Below, in pieces: positions 1-5,835 of a stretch of 9,861 bases of DNA. The translations under genes were made by a program, and so were the position numbers. The stretch is from an uncultured Pseudomonadota bacterium (lineage in GTDB: Bacteria; Pseudomonadota; Gammaproteobacteria; Methylococcales; Methylomonadaceae). Under the pieces are notes generated by a model. That model did not search any database and was not told the origin of the DNA. It saw only the letters and a list, made by a program, of their open reading frames with translations. Each line of letters opens with the position of its first letter. Position 1 is the first letter of the stretch. The stretch covers positions 1 to 9,861 of the forward strand of contig CAIVBX010000334.1 of assembly GCA_903904275.1 (NCBI GenBank), written 5' to 3'.

Positions 1-141
1 CAAGCGCATTGGGAAATTGAAAGTAAAAAATCAGAACAGGCAAGGCAAAAGGTAAAAATTCGCCATGAATTAAGCAATATCGCTAAATTTGAAGCGATTG
101 AATTCTATGAAACAAACAATACTGGCGTTTTATTTGAAAAA
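1..141. repeat. Terminal direct repeat, left copy (circular join)
   Basis: These 141 bases are identical to 9721-9861 at the other end of the window. An exact terminal overlap of this length is what assemblers leave when a circular molecule is written linearly. An open reading frame runs through the junction without interruption, which supports true circularity. The unit length is therefore 9720 bp. A genuine terminal repeat on a linear molecule is the alternative and looks less likely, because the repeat lies inside a gene. Confidence 0.95.
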
Positions 142-312
142 GATAACGTACCCAAAGCCGTAAATTACATGAAAGAACACCCCGAAAAATGGCATACACG
201 AAATAGAAAAATTGCCCCGTATACCGAGGGGGCTATTCAAAAATGGATTTACAAACATCTTAACGAAAATGGCACACCTAGCCGCAACAGAGTAAAAATC
301 CGCAAACTGTGA
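1..312 (+). CDS. Unrecognised 232-aa protein, C-terminal part (wraps the circular join)
   Basis: This is the 3' end of the gene that starts at 9334. It supplies residues 130-232 and ends at TGA 310-312. The frame is open from base 1 and matches the frame leaving 9861. The segment is mixed-charge and helical at first (HWEIESKKSEQARQKVKIRH), then has NVPKAVNYMKEHPEKWHTRN and a basic tail SRNRVKIRKL. No enzyme motif is recognised. Codons are more A/T-rich than in the replication genes, which fits a separately acquired cargo gene. The C-terminal helices with basic residues could bind nucleic acid, but that is only inference. Confidence 0.85.
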   Translation, partial: QAHWEIESKKSEQARQKVKIRHELSNIAKFEAIEFYETNNTGVLFEKDNVPKAVNYMKEHPEKWHTRNRKIAPYTEGAIQKWIYKHLNENGTPSRNRVKIRKL

Positions 313-458
313 CGAAACACTAACTAAACAAAATAAAATTACTTTTAAAATCAATTAGTTAAAATTTAAAGCTGTACTGTGTAGAGCTTTGAAATTATCA
401 GAATAGACTGCAAAAATTAGCCCCGTGTTCGTAATAATAACTAACGGGGTACAAACAA
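313..458. promoter_or_regulatory. Leader region of the replication operon
   Basis: This AT-rich gap lies between the 232-aa gene and the AlpA-like gene. It holds a hairpin with 6-bp arms AAAGCT (368-373) and AGCTTT (385-390), a 7-bp inverted pair TAACTAA (321-327) and TTAGTTA (355-361), and the GC-rich hairpin 421-449 listed separately. A TTGAAA at 389-394 could be a -35 box, but no good -10 sits at the right distance. The operon promoter is probably here, though it cannot be fixed by eye. Confidence 0.4.
421..449 (+). promoter_or_regulatory. GC hairpin just upstream of the alpA-like start
   Basis: CCCCGT (421-426) and ACGGGG (444-449) are perfect inverted arms around a 17-nt AT-rich loop. 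The 3' arm ends 9 nt before the ATG at 459, and its GGGG is the only Shine-Dalgarno-like purine run for that gene. In RNA the hairpin would bury the ribosome site. In DNA it could be an operator for a small HTH protein such as AlpA. No T-run follows, so it is not a classic terminator. Confidence 0.45.
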
Positions 459-695
459 ATGCAAACAGCACAACCAACGCCGCAATTGCTCACTTTGAAG
501 CAAATTATAGGCGATTCAAAAAAAGGCATTGTCGCCTTAATCCCAGTCAGCCGCTCAACGTTTGAAAACCGCGTTAAGGCTGGACTTTATCCCAAACCCG
601 TAAAAGTCACAGAACGATTGAAAGCGTGGCGCGTGGCAGATATTCAAAAATTAGTCGATTCGTTCGCACACCAAAACAACGAGGTGGCGGCATGA
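459..695 (+). CDS. alpA: AlpA-family DNA-binding regulator
   Basis: This 78-aa protein is a small winged-helix/HTH DNA-binding protein of the AlpA family, known as phage and satellite transcription activators or excisionase-like factors. The diagnostic stretch is residues 28-66: IPVSRSTFENRVKAGLYPKP, then VKVTERLKAWRVADIQKLV, which is the HTH, the YPKPVK turn and the AWR..DI end typical of the family. The upstream QIIGDSKKG block is also usual in AlpA relatives. It is the first gene of the replication operon and its stop overlaps the next start (ATGA at 692-695). No integrase gene is present, so a regulatory role on the operon or on itself is likelier than an excision role. The family call is firm; the target is inferred. 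Confidence 0.85.
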   Translation: MQTAQPTPQLLTLKQIIGDSKKGIVALIPVSRSTFENRVKAGLYPKPVKVTERLKAWRVADIQKLVDSFAHQNNEVAA

Positions 696-1048
696 ATATG
701 TTTAACCACCGTTTCAATCAAGAAAATGCCGCGTCATTGTTAGAAGTCGTGAACGTCATCAATGCGTCTGTACGAAAAGCCGAATCAATCTTGTTACTCA
801 CACAAGCGAATTTGAGCGAAGAAGCGGGGCAATTTGAACGGTCAATAATCTTGAATGCCATTGATGCCGCAATGGACGAACTAAACGACATCGATGCAGT
901 TATTGACGCACATTTTGAAGCCGTAAAAACAAAATTGCCCACGACCGATACACCACCAGAAAAAATCCAATGCGCGGCTGTTGTTGCCAATATCCGAAAC
1001 ATTGCATCAATGATTGAACGTAACGGCTTAATGCCAGAACGCGATTGA
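692..1048 (+). CDS. Hypothetical 118-aa helical protein
   Basis: I chose ATG 692 because it overlaps the AlpA stop in an ATGA junction and follows a purine-rich GAGGTGG (681-687). The frame can extend to an upstream ATG at 626, but that would lie inside alpA. The protein starts MNMFNHRFNQENAASLLEVV and is almost entirely predictable helix with many Ala, Ile, Asp and Glu residues. No cysteine cluster or catalytic motif is seen. It sits between the regulator and the Toprim protein, so a replication or control accessory role is plausible. I do not recognise the family. Confidence 0.75.
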   Translation: MNMFNHRFNQENAASLLEVVNVINASVRKAESILLLTQANLSEEAGQFERSIILNAIDAAMDELNDIDAVIDAHFEAVKTKLPTTDTPPEKIQCAAVVANIRNIASMIERNGLMPERD

Positions 1049-1051
1049 TTC

Positions 1052-1912
1052 ATGACACATTACGAAATCGAAACCGATTTTTTAACCTTTATCCGTGACA
1101 ACGGCATTGATACCAACGACCCAATAATCGGCGATTCAAAAATACACCGCTTTCACGTTATCGGTGATAAAAAACACTCGAAAAATGGCGCGTATCAATT
1201 GCACTGTGACGGAATCGCTAACGGGTGGGTACAAAGTCACAAAGACGGCGTAATCGTTCGTTACAAGGCTAATTCAACGCAATTCACACCACCGACACAC
1301 CAGCAACGGGCAGAATTTGAAGCCAAAAAACACGCAAACCACGTTGAACAACTGCGAAAGTATGAACAAGCGGCAATTGTGGCGCGTAAATTGTGGCAAC
1401 AAGGCGCAAAAGTCACTAACCCACATCAACACCCCTATTTACTGAAAAAAGGCGTGGCGGGCGAATATGTGCGAATTTTGGCGGGTGATTTGTTAATTGC
1501 GGTATGGAATGAACAGCGTGAACTTTCAACATTGCAATTCATTGATGCCAGTGGCGCGAAACGGTTTTTAACGGGCGGCAAAAAAGCAGGTTGTTTTGCA
1601 GTTATCGGTAAGCACCACGCGCCACACGATCGCATTTTGATTTGCGAAGGCTACGCAACAGGCGAATCTTTACACGATGACTCTGGCAGTTTTGTTGTGT
1701 GTGCAATGGATAGCGGCAATTTAGAACCCGTGGCGCGTGTAATCCGCCGATTGTTTGAATTCGCGCCAATTACGATATGCGGCGATAACGATGCAAACGG
1801 CGTAGGGCAGAAAGCGGCAAAAGCGGCGGCGTTGGCTTGCAATGGCGGTTATTTGATACCGCCCGACGTTGGCACGGATTGGAATGACGTGATTAGCGGG
1901 GGCGATTTATGA
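1052..1912 (+). CDS. Toprim-domain primase-like protein
   Basis: This 286-aa protein looks like the plasmid/phage DnaG-type primase found beside SF3 helicases. The Toprim domain fills roughly residues 193-285. Its glutamate motif is ILICEGYATGESLH (E199) and its acidic pair is in ITICGDND (D245, D247), the residues that bind catalytic metal in this fold. A VGTDWNDV stretch near 273-280 matches the end of such domains in plasmid primases. The N-terminal part (about 1-75) has a compact HRFHVIGDKKHSKNGAYQLH region but no clear Zn-binding Cys/His set, unlike DnaG. The gene begins 3 nt after the previous stop, has no strong ribosome site, and its stop overlaps the next start (ATGA, 1909-1912). It probably primes replication from the origin downstream. 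Confidence 0.85.
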   Translation: MTHYEIETDFLTFIRDNGIDTNDPIIGDSKIHRFHVIGDKKHSKNGAYQLHCDGIANGWVQSHKDGVIVRYKANSTQFTPPTHQQRAEFEAKKHANHVEQLRKYEQAAIVARKLWQQGAKVTNPHQHPYLLKKGVAGEYVRILAGDLLIAVWNEQRELSTLQFIDASGAKRFLTGGKKAGCFAVIGKHHAPHDRILICEGYATGESLHDDSGSFVVCAMDSGNLEPVARVIRRLFEFAPITICGDNDANGVGQKAAKAAALACNGGYLIPPDVGTDWNDVISGGDL

Positions 1913-2157
1913 ACCAATACCCCATAACGGCAAAAACCCGTGTTGAATTAACAGCACGGGCTTTGCTTGAATCAAGAAAATTCGGTATTCTTGCCCTGCG
2001 TACTTCGACGGCAAATCGAAACGCGACTAATTCAACCGATGTAGACGGTATGAAACAGGCAGGGGCAATTATGCCCGAAATCCGCCTAAATTCAAACAAT
2101 AGCACCTGCTATAAATCCGCTTTGTCGGTTGTTCATTCTCAAAAAATGGATAACTGA
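1909..2157 (+). CDS. Small ORF between primase and helicase, 82 aa
   Basis: The start overlaps the Toprim stop (ATGA) and the stop falls 2 nt before the helicase ATG, so the spacing fits translational coupling in one operon. The product, MNQYPITAKTRVELTARALL onward, is Ser/Thr/Asn-rich in its second half, and no family is recognised. A terminator-like hairpin (1937-1960) and a second inverted repeat CAAGAA/TTCTTG (1973-1978, 1988-1993) lie inside the ORF. The stretch may therefore be a regulatory RNA leader whose open frame simply carries ribosomes to the helicase. An opposite-strand ORF also spans it. Coding status is uncertain. Confidence 0.5.
   Translation: MNQYPITAKTRVELTARALLESRKFGILALRTSTANRNATNSTDVDGMKQAGAIMPEIRLNSNNSTCYKSALSVVHSQKMDN
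1937..1960 (+). terminator. Terminator-like hairpin inside the replication operon
   Basis: CCCGTG (1937-1942) pairs with CACGGG (1955-1960). The inner TTG/CAG adds three more pairs, including one G-U, leaving a 6-nt loop AATTAA. Five As precede the stem and CTTT follows, as in a decayed or weak bidirectional terminator. It lies about 200 bp before the helicase gene and could attenuate its expression. The poor T-tract argues against a strong terminator. Confidence 0.4.
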
Positions 2158-2159
2158 AT

Positions 2160-3650
2160 ATGACTAAAAAATCAAAAATCAACCTAGACGCGGCGATTCA
2201 AGCCACCCCAGACGATGCAATTCCTACGTCGTGGGAAACCCGTTTAGACAAAACCATTGCCAAACTCAATAAAACTTTTGCAGTCGTGCCAAACGGCGGC
2301 AAAACCTTTGTGCTAAAACAGTTCACAGATCCCGACACAGGGCGCATTGCGTATCAGTTTATCAGTGACAAAGACTTCAAACTTTTGTACTCAAATCAGC
2401 AAATTAAAATCGGCGAAAAACAAAACGAAGCACGCACGCCAATAATGAAAACGGTTGCTGAAGCGTGGCTATTTGACCCGAATAGACGGCAATACTTAGA
2501 CGGCGTTGTTTTTGAACCATCGACCTATGCAAACGGCATTGAAAAACGCGCCACCATTCACGGCGATAAATTAAACCAGTGGCACGGCTACCCCATCAAA
2601 CCCAAACAGGGCGGCAAATGGACGTTGTTAGAGTGGCATTTAAAAAACATCGTTTGTCAGTTTGACGAAACCTGTTACGAGTATTTGTTGAACTGGATAG
2701 CACGCGGCTTGCAATACCCAAACCTTAACGGGCAGGTTGCGGTTGTGTTGAAAGGTGAAAAAGGTTGCGGCAAAGGGTTAGCCTTGAATTTTCTCAAATC
2801 GCTTTACGGTCAACACGGCGTTCAAATCAATAACACGCGCCACTTAACGGGCAATTTCAATGCACACATGGCGGATTGTTGTTTGCTGTATGCAGACGAG
2901 GTTTTCTTTGCAGGTGATAAGCAAGGCGAAAACGTTTTAAAAGGGCTGGTCACAGAACCGACTTTGATGGTGGAACGCAAAGGCATCGACACCGAAAGCG
3001 TGACCAACAGGCTCAAAATCGTTATGTCGTCAAACAACGATTGGATAGTGCCAGCATCGAGTGATGAACGGCGTTATTTTGTTGTTGAAGTTGCCAGCGA
3101 ATACCGCAATAAAAAATCCTACTTTGACCCACTACGGGCAGAACTCGACAACCCCGACACGAAAGCCGCCTTTTTGTTCGATATGTTACGCCGTGATATT
3201 TCACAATTTGACGTTCACGACGTACCCGAAACCGACGCATTGAAACACCAACGGGCGCAATCGTTAGATTCATTCGGCAAATTTTGGCTAGACGTTTTAG
3301 AACGTGGCTACATTTTTCAATCACAACATAACACCATCGAGTTAAACCAGTGGATACCAGAACCCGCTACAGACTTGATACGGGCAGGTTATGACCAGTG
3401 GTGCAACCGTCACAAAATTGGACAATTCGGCATCTTGACCAGTGAACAAATCGGCAAACATTTAAACAAATGGGGCTACGAAAAAAACCAACGTCGCACC
3501 CCGTTAATTATCGGCGAATCACATACAGGCGAAGTATTAAAAAGCGGTTCAAGACCACGCCATTACAGAATTGGCAGTCTATCCGATGCAATCAAATCAT
3601 TCTGCGAGGCTGAAAAAATACAATTGTCTGAAATTGAACAAACCGAATAA
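2160..3650 (+). CDS. SF3-type replicative helicase (DUF5906-like)
   Basis: This 496-aa protein is an AAA+ superfamily 3 DNA helicase of the kind used by plasmids and phage satellites. Walker A is GEKGCGKG (199-206), Walker B is LLYADE (242-247), the sensor/motif C is KIVMSSNND (286-294), and a probable arginine finger is in DERRYFVVEV (302-311). The N-terminal third has no primase catalytic motif; that activity is supplied by the Toprim protein two genes upstream, so the P4-alpha-like functions are split here. The C-terminal part contains a probable winged-helix region (about 405-470). The gene closes the operon. The iteron array begins 10 bp after its stop, the usual place for the origin of such replicases. 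No strong ribosome site is seen, so coupling to the upstream ORF is likely. Confidence 0.88.
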   Translation: MTKKSKINLDAAIQATPDDAIPTSWETRLDKTIAKLNKTFAVVPNGGKTFVLKQFTDPDTGRIAYQFISDKDFKLLYSNQQIKIGEKQNEARTPIMKTVAEAWLFDPNRRQYLDGVVFEPSTYANGIEKRATIHGDKLNQWHGYPIKPKQGGKWTLLEWHLKNIVCQFDETCYEYLLNWIARGLQYPNLNGQVAVVLKGEKGCGKGLALNFLKSLYGQHGVQINNTRHLTGNFNAHMADCCLLYADEVFFAGDKQGENVLKGLVTEPTLMVERKGIDTESVTNRLKIVMSSNNDWIVPASSDERRYFVVEVASEYRNKKSYFDPLRAELDNPDTKAAFLFDMLRRDISQFDVHDVPETDALKHQRAQSLDSFGKFWLDVLERGYIFQSQHNTIELNQWIPEPATDLIRAGYDQWCNRHKIGQFGILTSEQIGKHLNKWGYEKNQRRTPLIIGESHTGEVLKSGSRPRHYRIGSLSDAIKSFCEAEKIQLSEIEQTE

Positions 3651-3660
3651 CAGCGTAAGT

Positions 3661-3933
3661 GTCACCAGTGTCACCAGCGACGCGGCAAAAATAAAATCCA
3701 CTGGTGACGGCTACAAACCGCTATTTATCTATATTTTTTAATGATTGTCACCAGTGTCACCAGTGTCACCAGTGTTTTTACGCGCATATAGAACAAAAAA
3801 AACGTATAGCAAATTTTATGCGTGTGACACCCGTTCCACTGGTGACGTTTTGCTGTAAGCCATGAACAGCGGGACTTGTAGCCGTCACCAGTGAATTTAT
3901 CCACTGGTGACAAAATGGCAAAACGTCACCAGC
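3661..3933. repeat. Iteron array, ten 9-bp repeats GTCACCAGT
   Basis: Direct copies of GTCACCAGT start at 3661, 3747, 3756, 3765 and 3884. The one-base variant GTCACCAGC starts at 3670 and 3925. Inverted copies ACTGGTGAC start at 3700, 3838 and 3903. Three copies at 3747-3773 abut exactly, as do the pair at 3661-3678. Such arrays bind replication initiators and control copy number. The initiator would have to be the helicase, the 118-aa protein or AlpA, since no RepA-like protein is present. The abutting 9-bp period is short for iterons, which are usually 17-22 bp. Confidence 0.8.
3699..3893. repeat. 18-bp perfect inverted repeat within the iteron region
   Basis: CACTGGTGACGGCTACAA (3699-3716) is the exact reverse complement of 3876-3893. 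Each arm contains one iteron plus 9 further bases. The arms enclose 159 bp that carry the three abutting iterons and one inverted copy. The arrangement could let a bound initiator pair the two arms or form a large cruciform. Confidence 0.8.
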
Positions 3934-4190
3934 AAACGCAAAAAATAGGCAAAAAAGGCACTTTTTAGGCAAAAAACAGCGTGAAAAAACGGCGAAAAAT
4001 GGCGAAAAAACGCACTTTTTAGGCAAAAAACGGCACTTTTTAGGGCAAAAAAGGGGCAAAAAAGGGCAAAAAAGGCACTTTTTGACCCAAAAACACCTAA
4101 AAAAACACCCAAAAACACCCAAAAACACCCAAAAAATGGCAAAAAAAGACCAAAAAACGCACTTTTTTCACTAAAAAATTTTAGTTTTTC
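3934..4190. repeat. A-rich strand-asymmetric tract with GCACTTTTT boxes
   Basis: The + strand is made mostly of A-runs punctuated by GGC, GGGC or CACCC. GCACTTTTT occurs five times, starting at 3958, 4012, 4033, 4075 and 4159. A 10-bp tandem unit AAAAACACCC occurs three times at 4101-4130, with a degenerate copy just before. A-runs in step with the helix give intrinsic bending, and the tract should melt easily. It is the likely unwinding element and primase/helicase loading strand of the origin. Confidence 0.65.
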
Positions 4191-4245
4191 TGAAAAACCA
4201 CCCCAGAAAACAGCATTTTCTTTATGGCGTGATTGTGGCGCGAAA

Positions 4246-4271
4246 GGGGGCGGGGTTTTAAAGGGGCGGGG
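4246..4271 (+). other. G-quadruplex motif
   Basis: Four runs of at least four G (4246-4250, 4252-4255, 4263-4266, 4268-4271) are separated by loops of 1, 7 and 1 nt. This fits the strict G4 consensus on the + strand in an otherwise AT-leaning replicon. It lies between the A-rich tract and the next gene, where it could pause forks or affect transcription. Confidence 0.7.
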
Positions 4272-4296
4272 AGGTAATCAAAAATACACACAAACC

Positions 4297-4314
4297 CGCG
4301 CCAATAGTGGCGCG
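4297..4314 (+). promoter_or_regulatory. GC hairpin upstream of 4352
   Basis: CGCGCCA (4297-4303) and TGGCGCG (4308-4314) form a perfect 7-bp stem with a 4-nt loop. One arm is a copy of the overrepresented octamer GTGGCGCG. No T-run follows directly; AAACAATTTTTAAA comes next. It may be a weak terminator or an mRNA leader structure about 37 nt before the next ATG. Confidence 0.5.
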
Positions 4315-4351
4315 TTAAACAATTTTTAAACCACCAACAAAAGGCGAAACC

Positions 4352-4495
4352 ATGACAGATATACCAGCACAAACCACGATTGACGTTGCGGCATTAAACG
4401 CATTGCTTCAAACCGTCTCCAGCAACAAGCCGCGCCACTTAACGCGCCACCACCTGCTAACGGTTGGCAACAACCAGCACCAGCGGCAAATTTGA
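4352..4495 (+). CDS. N-terminal fragment of a probably frameshifted small protein
   Basis: ATG 4352 follows AAAGGCG (4340-4346), a modest ribosome site. The first 24 residues, MTDIPAQTTIDVAALNALLQ then TVSS, look like a natural N-terminus. After that this frame gives a basic, His-rich tail and stops at 4493-4495, whereas the -1 frame over the same bases reads a plausible linker (QQQAAPLNAPPPANGWQQPA) leading straight into the next ORF. A one-base loss near 4411-4425 would explain both. No canonical slippery heptamer is visible, so programmed frameshifting is not supported. The unshifted 47-aa product could still be made. Confidence 0.5.
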   Translation: MTDIPAQTTIDVAALNALLQTVSSNKPRHLTRHHLLTVGNNQHQRQI

Positions 4496-4731
4496 ATTTT
4501 CAAGGAGTTGGAATACCCGTGTCAGTTCAAACACCAGCGGGCAAAGTACGTTGTACATTTTGGTTAGGGGCAGAACACACCGCGACACCAGCGGCTTTAA
4601 TGTCAGCAATTGAAACGATGGTTAATTTAGGTTTGCCCGTCGATGCGTGGCAACAGCAAAACCAACAAGGCGGTAACAGTTGGGGCGGTAATCAGCAGAA
4701 CAACGGGGGCGGATTTAGAAAGCGTTGGTAA
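4492..4731 (+). CDS. Small Gln/Gly-rich protein (C-terminal part of a split gene)
   Basis: The 79-aa frame opens at TTG 4492, which overlaps the previous stop. An in-frame GTG at 4519 has a better site, AGGAG at 4503-4507. The core reads GIPVSVQTPAGKVRCTFWLG and MSAIETMVNLGLPVDAW. The tail is a disordered QQQNQQGGNSWGGNQQNNGG linker ending FRKRW. A Gln/Gly/Asn tail is reminiscent of single-strand DNA-binding proteins, but the acidic SSB tip is absent and no OB-fold can be asserted. It leads a cluster with an 89-aa basic protein and an exonuclease, so a DNA-metabolism role is possible. The frame continues upstream past 4492, supporting loss of its N-terminus by frameshift. Confidence 0.6.
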   Translation: MNFQGVGIPVSVQTPAGKVRCTFWLGAEHTATPAALMSAIETMVNLGLPVDAWQQQNQQGGNSWGGNQQNNGGGFRKRW

Positions 4732-4773
4732 TCGCTCCACCACACCGAATTTTTTAACTTTAGAGGGCAAATA

Positions 4774-5043
4774 ATGAACACGGATAAACGTGCCAAACGT
4801 GCGAAACAGAAAGCAAAAGCGGCAAACGTGGCGCGGCAAAATAGCGGTTTTTATGGTTTGGAGGTTGATAAACAATTTCTTAACGACTTGTTTCAATTTT
4901 TACACGATCAAAACCGATCTGACTGTGACGAAATTTTAGAGGGCTTACACAAAACGATGCAGGTAATAGGCGAAACAAACGTATTTAAACCCAAATGGAT
5001 CAAACGGGCAGTTGAAAAACGCAATCAATTAACGGGGGAATAA
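4774..5043 (+). CDS. Hypothetical 89-aa basic protein
   Basis: A clear ribosome site AGAGGG (4762-4767) lies 6 nt before ATG 4774. The N-terminus is strongly basic (NTDKRAKRAKQKAKAANVAR), as in nucleic-acid-binding tails. The rest is a helical domain around DKQFLNDLFQFLHDQNRSDC and VFKPKWIKRAVEKRNQL. Its stop (TAA 5041-5043) abuts the exonuclease ATG at 5044, so the two are surely co-translated and may act together. I do not recognise the family. A DNA-binding partner for the exonuclease is inference only. Confidence 0.8.
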   Translation: MNTDKRAKRAKQKAKAANVARQNSGFYGLEVDKQFLNDLFQFLHDQNRSDCDEILEGLHKTMQVIGETNVFKPKWIKRAVEKRNQLTGE

Positions 5044-5808
5044 ATGTTAAACACCACACAAACAGCCACGCCATTGACGATAACGCAAACAACAGCGCGA
5101 TTTGTCGCGCTCGATATTGAGACAGGCAACGCCCCGAATGATGCAATCGAACGGGCAATTGAGAATTACAAACCGCCGTCGAATGTTAAGGATGCGGCAA
5201 AGATTGAAGCGAAACGGGTAGAGAACGCGCTTAAACGTCACGACAAAGCCGCGCTACTCGATGCAAGCCCCATTCTGTGCATTGCGTGTCGAACTGATAC
5301 GGGCGGATTTTTGTTTGATGGAATGAACGCGCCACCGTTCGACGTGGCAAATTGGGAGCTTATCGCCAGCGAAAACGAAAAAACCATGTTACAGGCGTTT
5401 AGAACGTGGGCGGATTCAACAATCACACCAGAAACCGTAATCACTGGACACAATGCAATCGGTTTTGATTTGCCGAAAATTCGCAACGCTTACATTCGCC
5501 ACCGTTTGCAATTGCCGTTGTTTTTATCGTTGGCACTGCGAAACGAAAACAGTTGTGAAATCGTAGACACAATGAAAATTGCTAAATCATTTTCGATGCA
5601 ACACCGCGACAACTTGTTTATTTCACTTGATACATTAGCGGATATTTTGAACATCGAACGACCAAAACAAGCGATGTCAGGGGCGCAAGTGCCAGCGGCT
5701 TATGAACGCGGCGAATATGCGCCAATTTTGATTTATTGCTGTATCGACACCGAAACCACCGCGCAAGCGTTTCAACTAATGACGGGCATATCGCCTGTTT
5801 TGCACTAA
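5044..5808 (+). CDS. PolB-like DEDDy 3'-5' exonuclease
   Basis: This 254-aa protein has all three motifs of the DEDD exonuclease fold. Exo I is FVALDIETGN (D24, E26), Exo II is VITGHNAIGFDLPKIRNAYI (D142), and Exo III is YCCID (Y231, D235), whose Tyr marks the DEDDy class. The spacing and the HNAIGFD form match the predicted 3'-5' exonucleases related to the exonuclease domain of family B DNA polymerases. No polymerase domain or gene is present. The protein probably trims 3' ends during replication or recombination, or proofreads for a host polymerase. The ribosome site GGGGGA (5034-5039) overlaps the end of the preceding gene. Confidence 0.85.
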   Translation: MLNTTQTATPLTITQTTARFVALDIETGNAPNDAIERAIENYKPPSNVKDAAKIEAKRVENALKRHDKAALLDASPILCIACRTDTGGFLFDGMNAPPFDVANWELIASENEKTMLQAFRTWADSTITPETVITGHNAIGFDLPKIRNAYIRHRLQLPLFLSLALRNENSCEIVDTMKIAKSFSMQHRDNLFISLDTLADILNIERPKQAMSGAQVPAAYERGEYAPILIYCCIDTETTAQAFQLMTGISPVLH

Positions 5809-5835
5809 ACCACCACGCCAAAAGAGAAAACACAC

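Larger units (their letters stand above)
3651..4351. other. Putative replication origin (oriV), non-coding
   Basis: About 700 bp without a credible gene separate the helicase from the next ORF. In order it holds the iteron array (3661-3933), an A-rich tract with repeated boxes (about 3934-4190), an AT palindrome-like site (4170-4185), a G-quadruplex motif (4246-4271) and a GC hairpin (4297-4314). Iterons next to a strand-asymmetric, easily melted tract, directly downstream of the helicase gene, are the usual layout of a plasmid or satellite origin. Long frames on the minus strand here are low-complexity Phe/Cys artefacts of the A-rich tract. Confidence 0.75.

Noticed and set aside
626..691. 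Upstream start for the 118-aa protein
   Set aside because: It lies inside the AlpA-like gene. ATG 692 has the ATGA overlap and a better purine run before it.
1893..2105. Minus-strand 70-aa frame opposite the 82-aa ORF
   Set aside because: It opposes the operon, has no ribosome site, and spans two hairpins. It is likely a shadow.
3661..3933. CRISPR array
   Set aside because: Repeats are 9 bp, occur in both orientations, some abut, and no Cas gene exists. They fit iterons.
3778..4142. Two overlapping minus-strand frames over the A-rich tract
   Set aside because: Their translations are low-complexity Phe, Cys and Lys repeats that simply mirror the A-runs. There is no ribosome site, and they lie in the origin.
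4405..4430. Programmed -1 frameshift signal
   Set aside because: No X XXY YYZ heptamer is in frame where the shift must occur. Mutation or consensus error is simpler.
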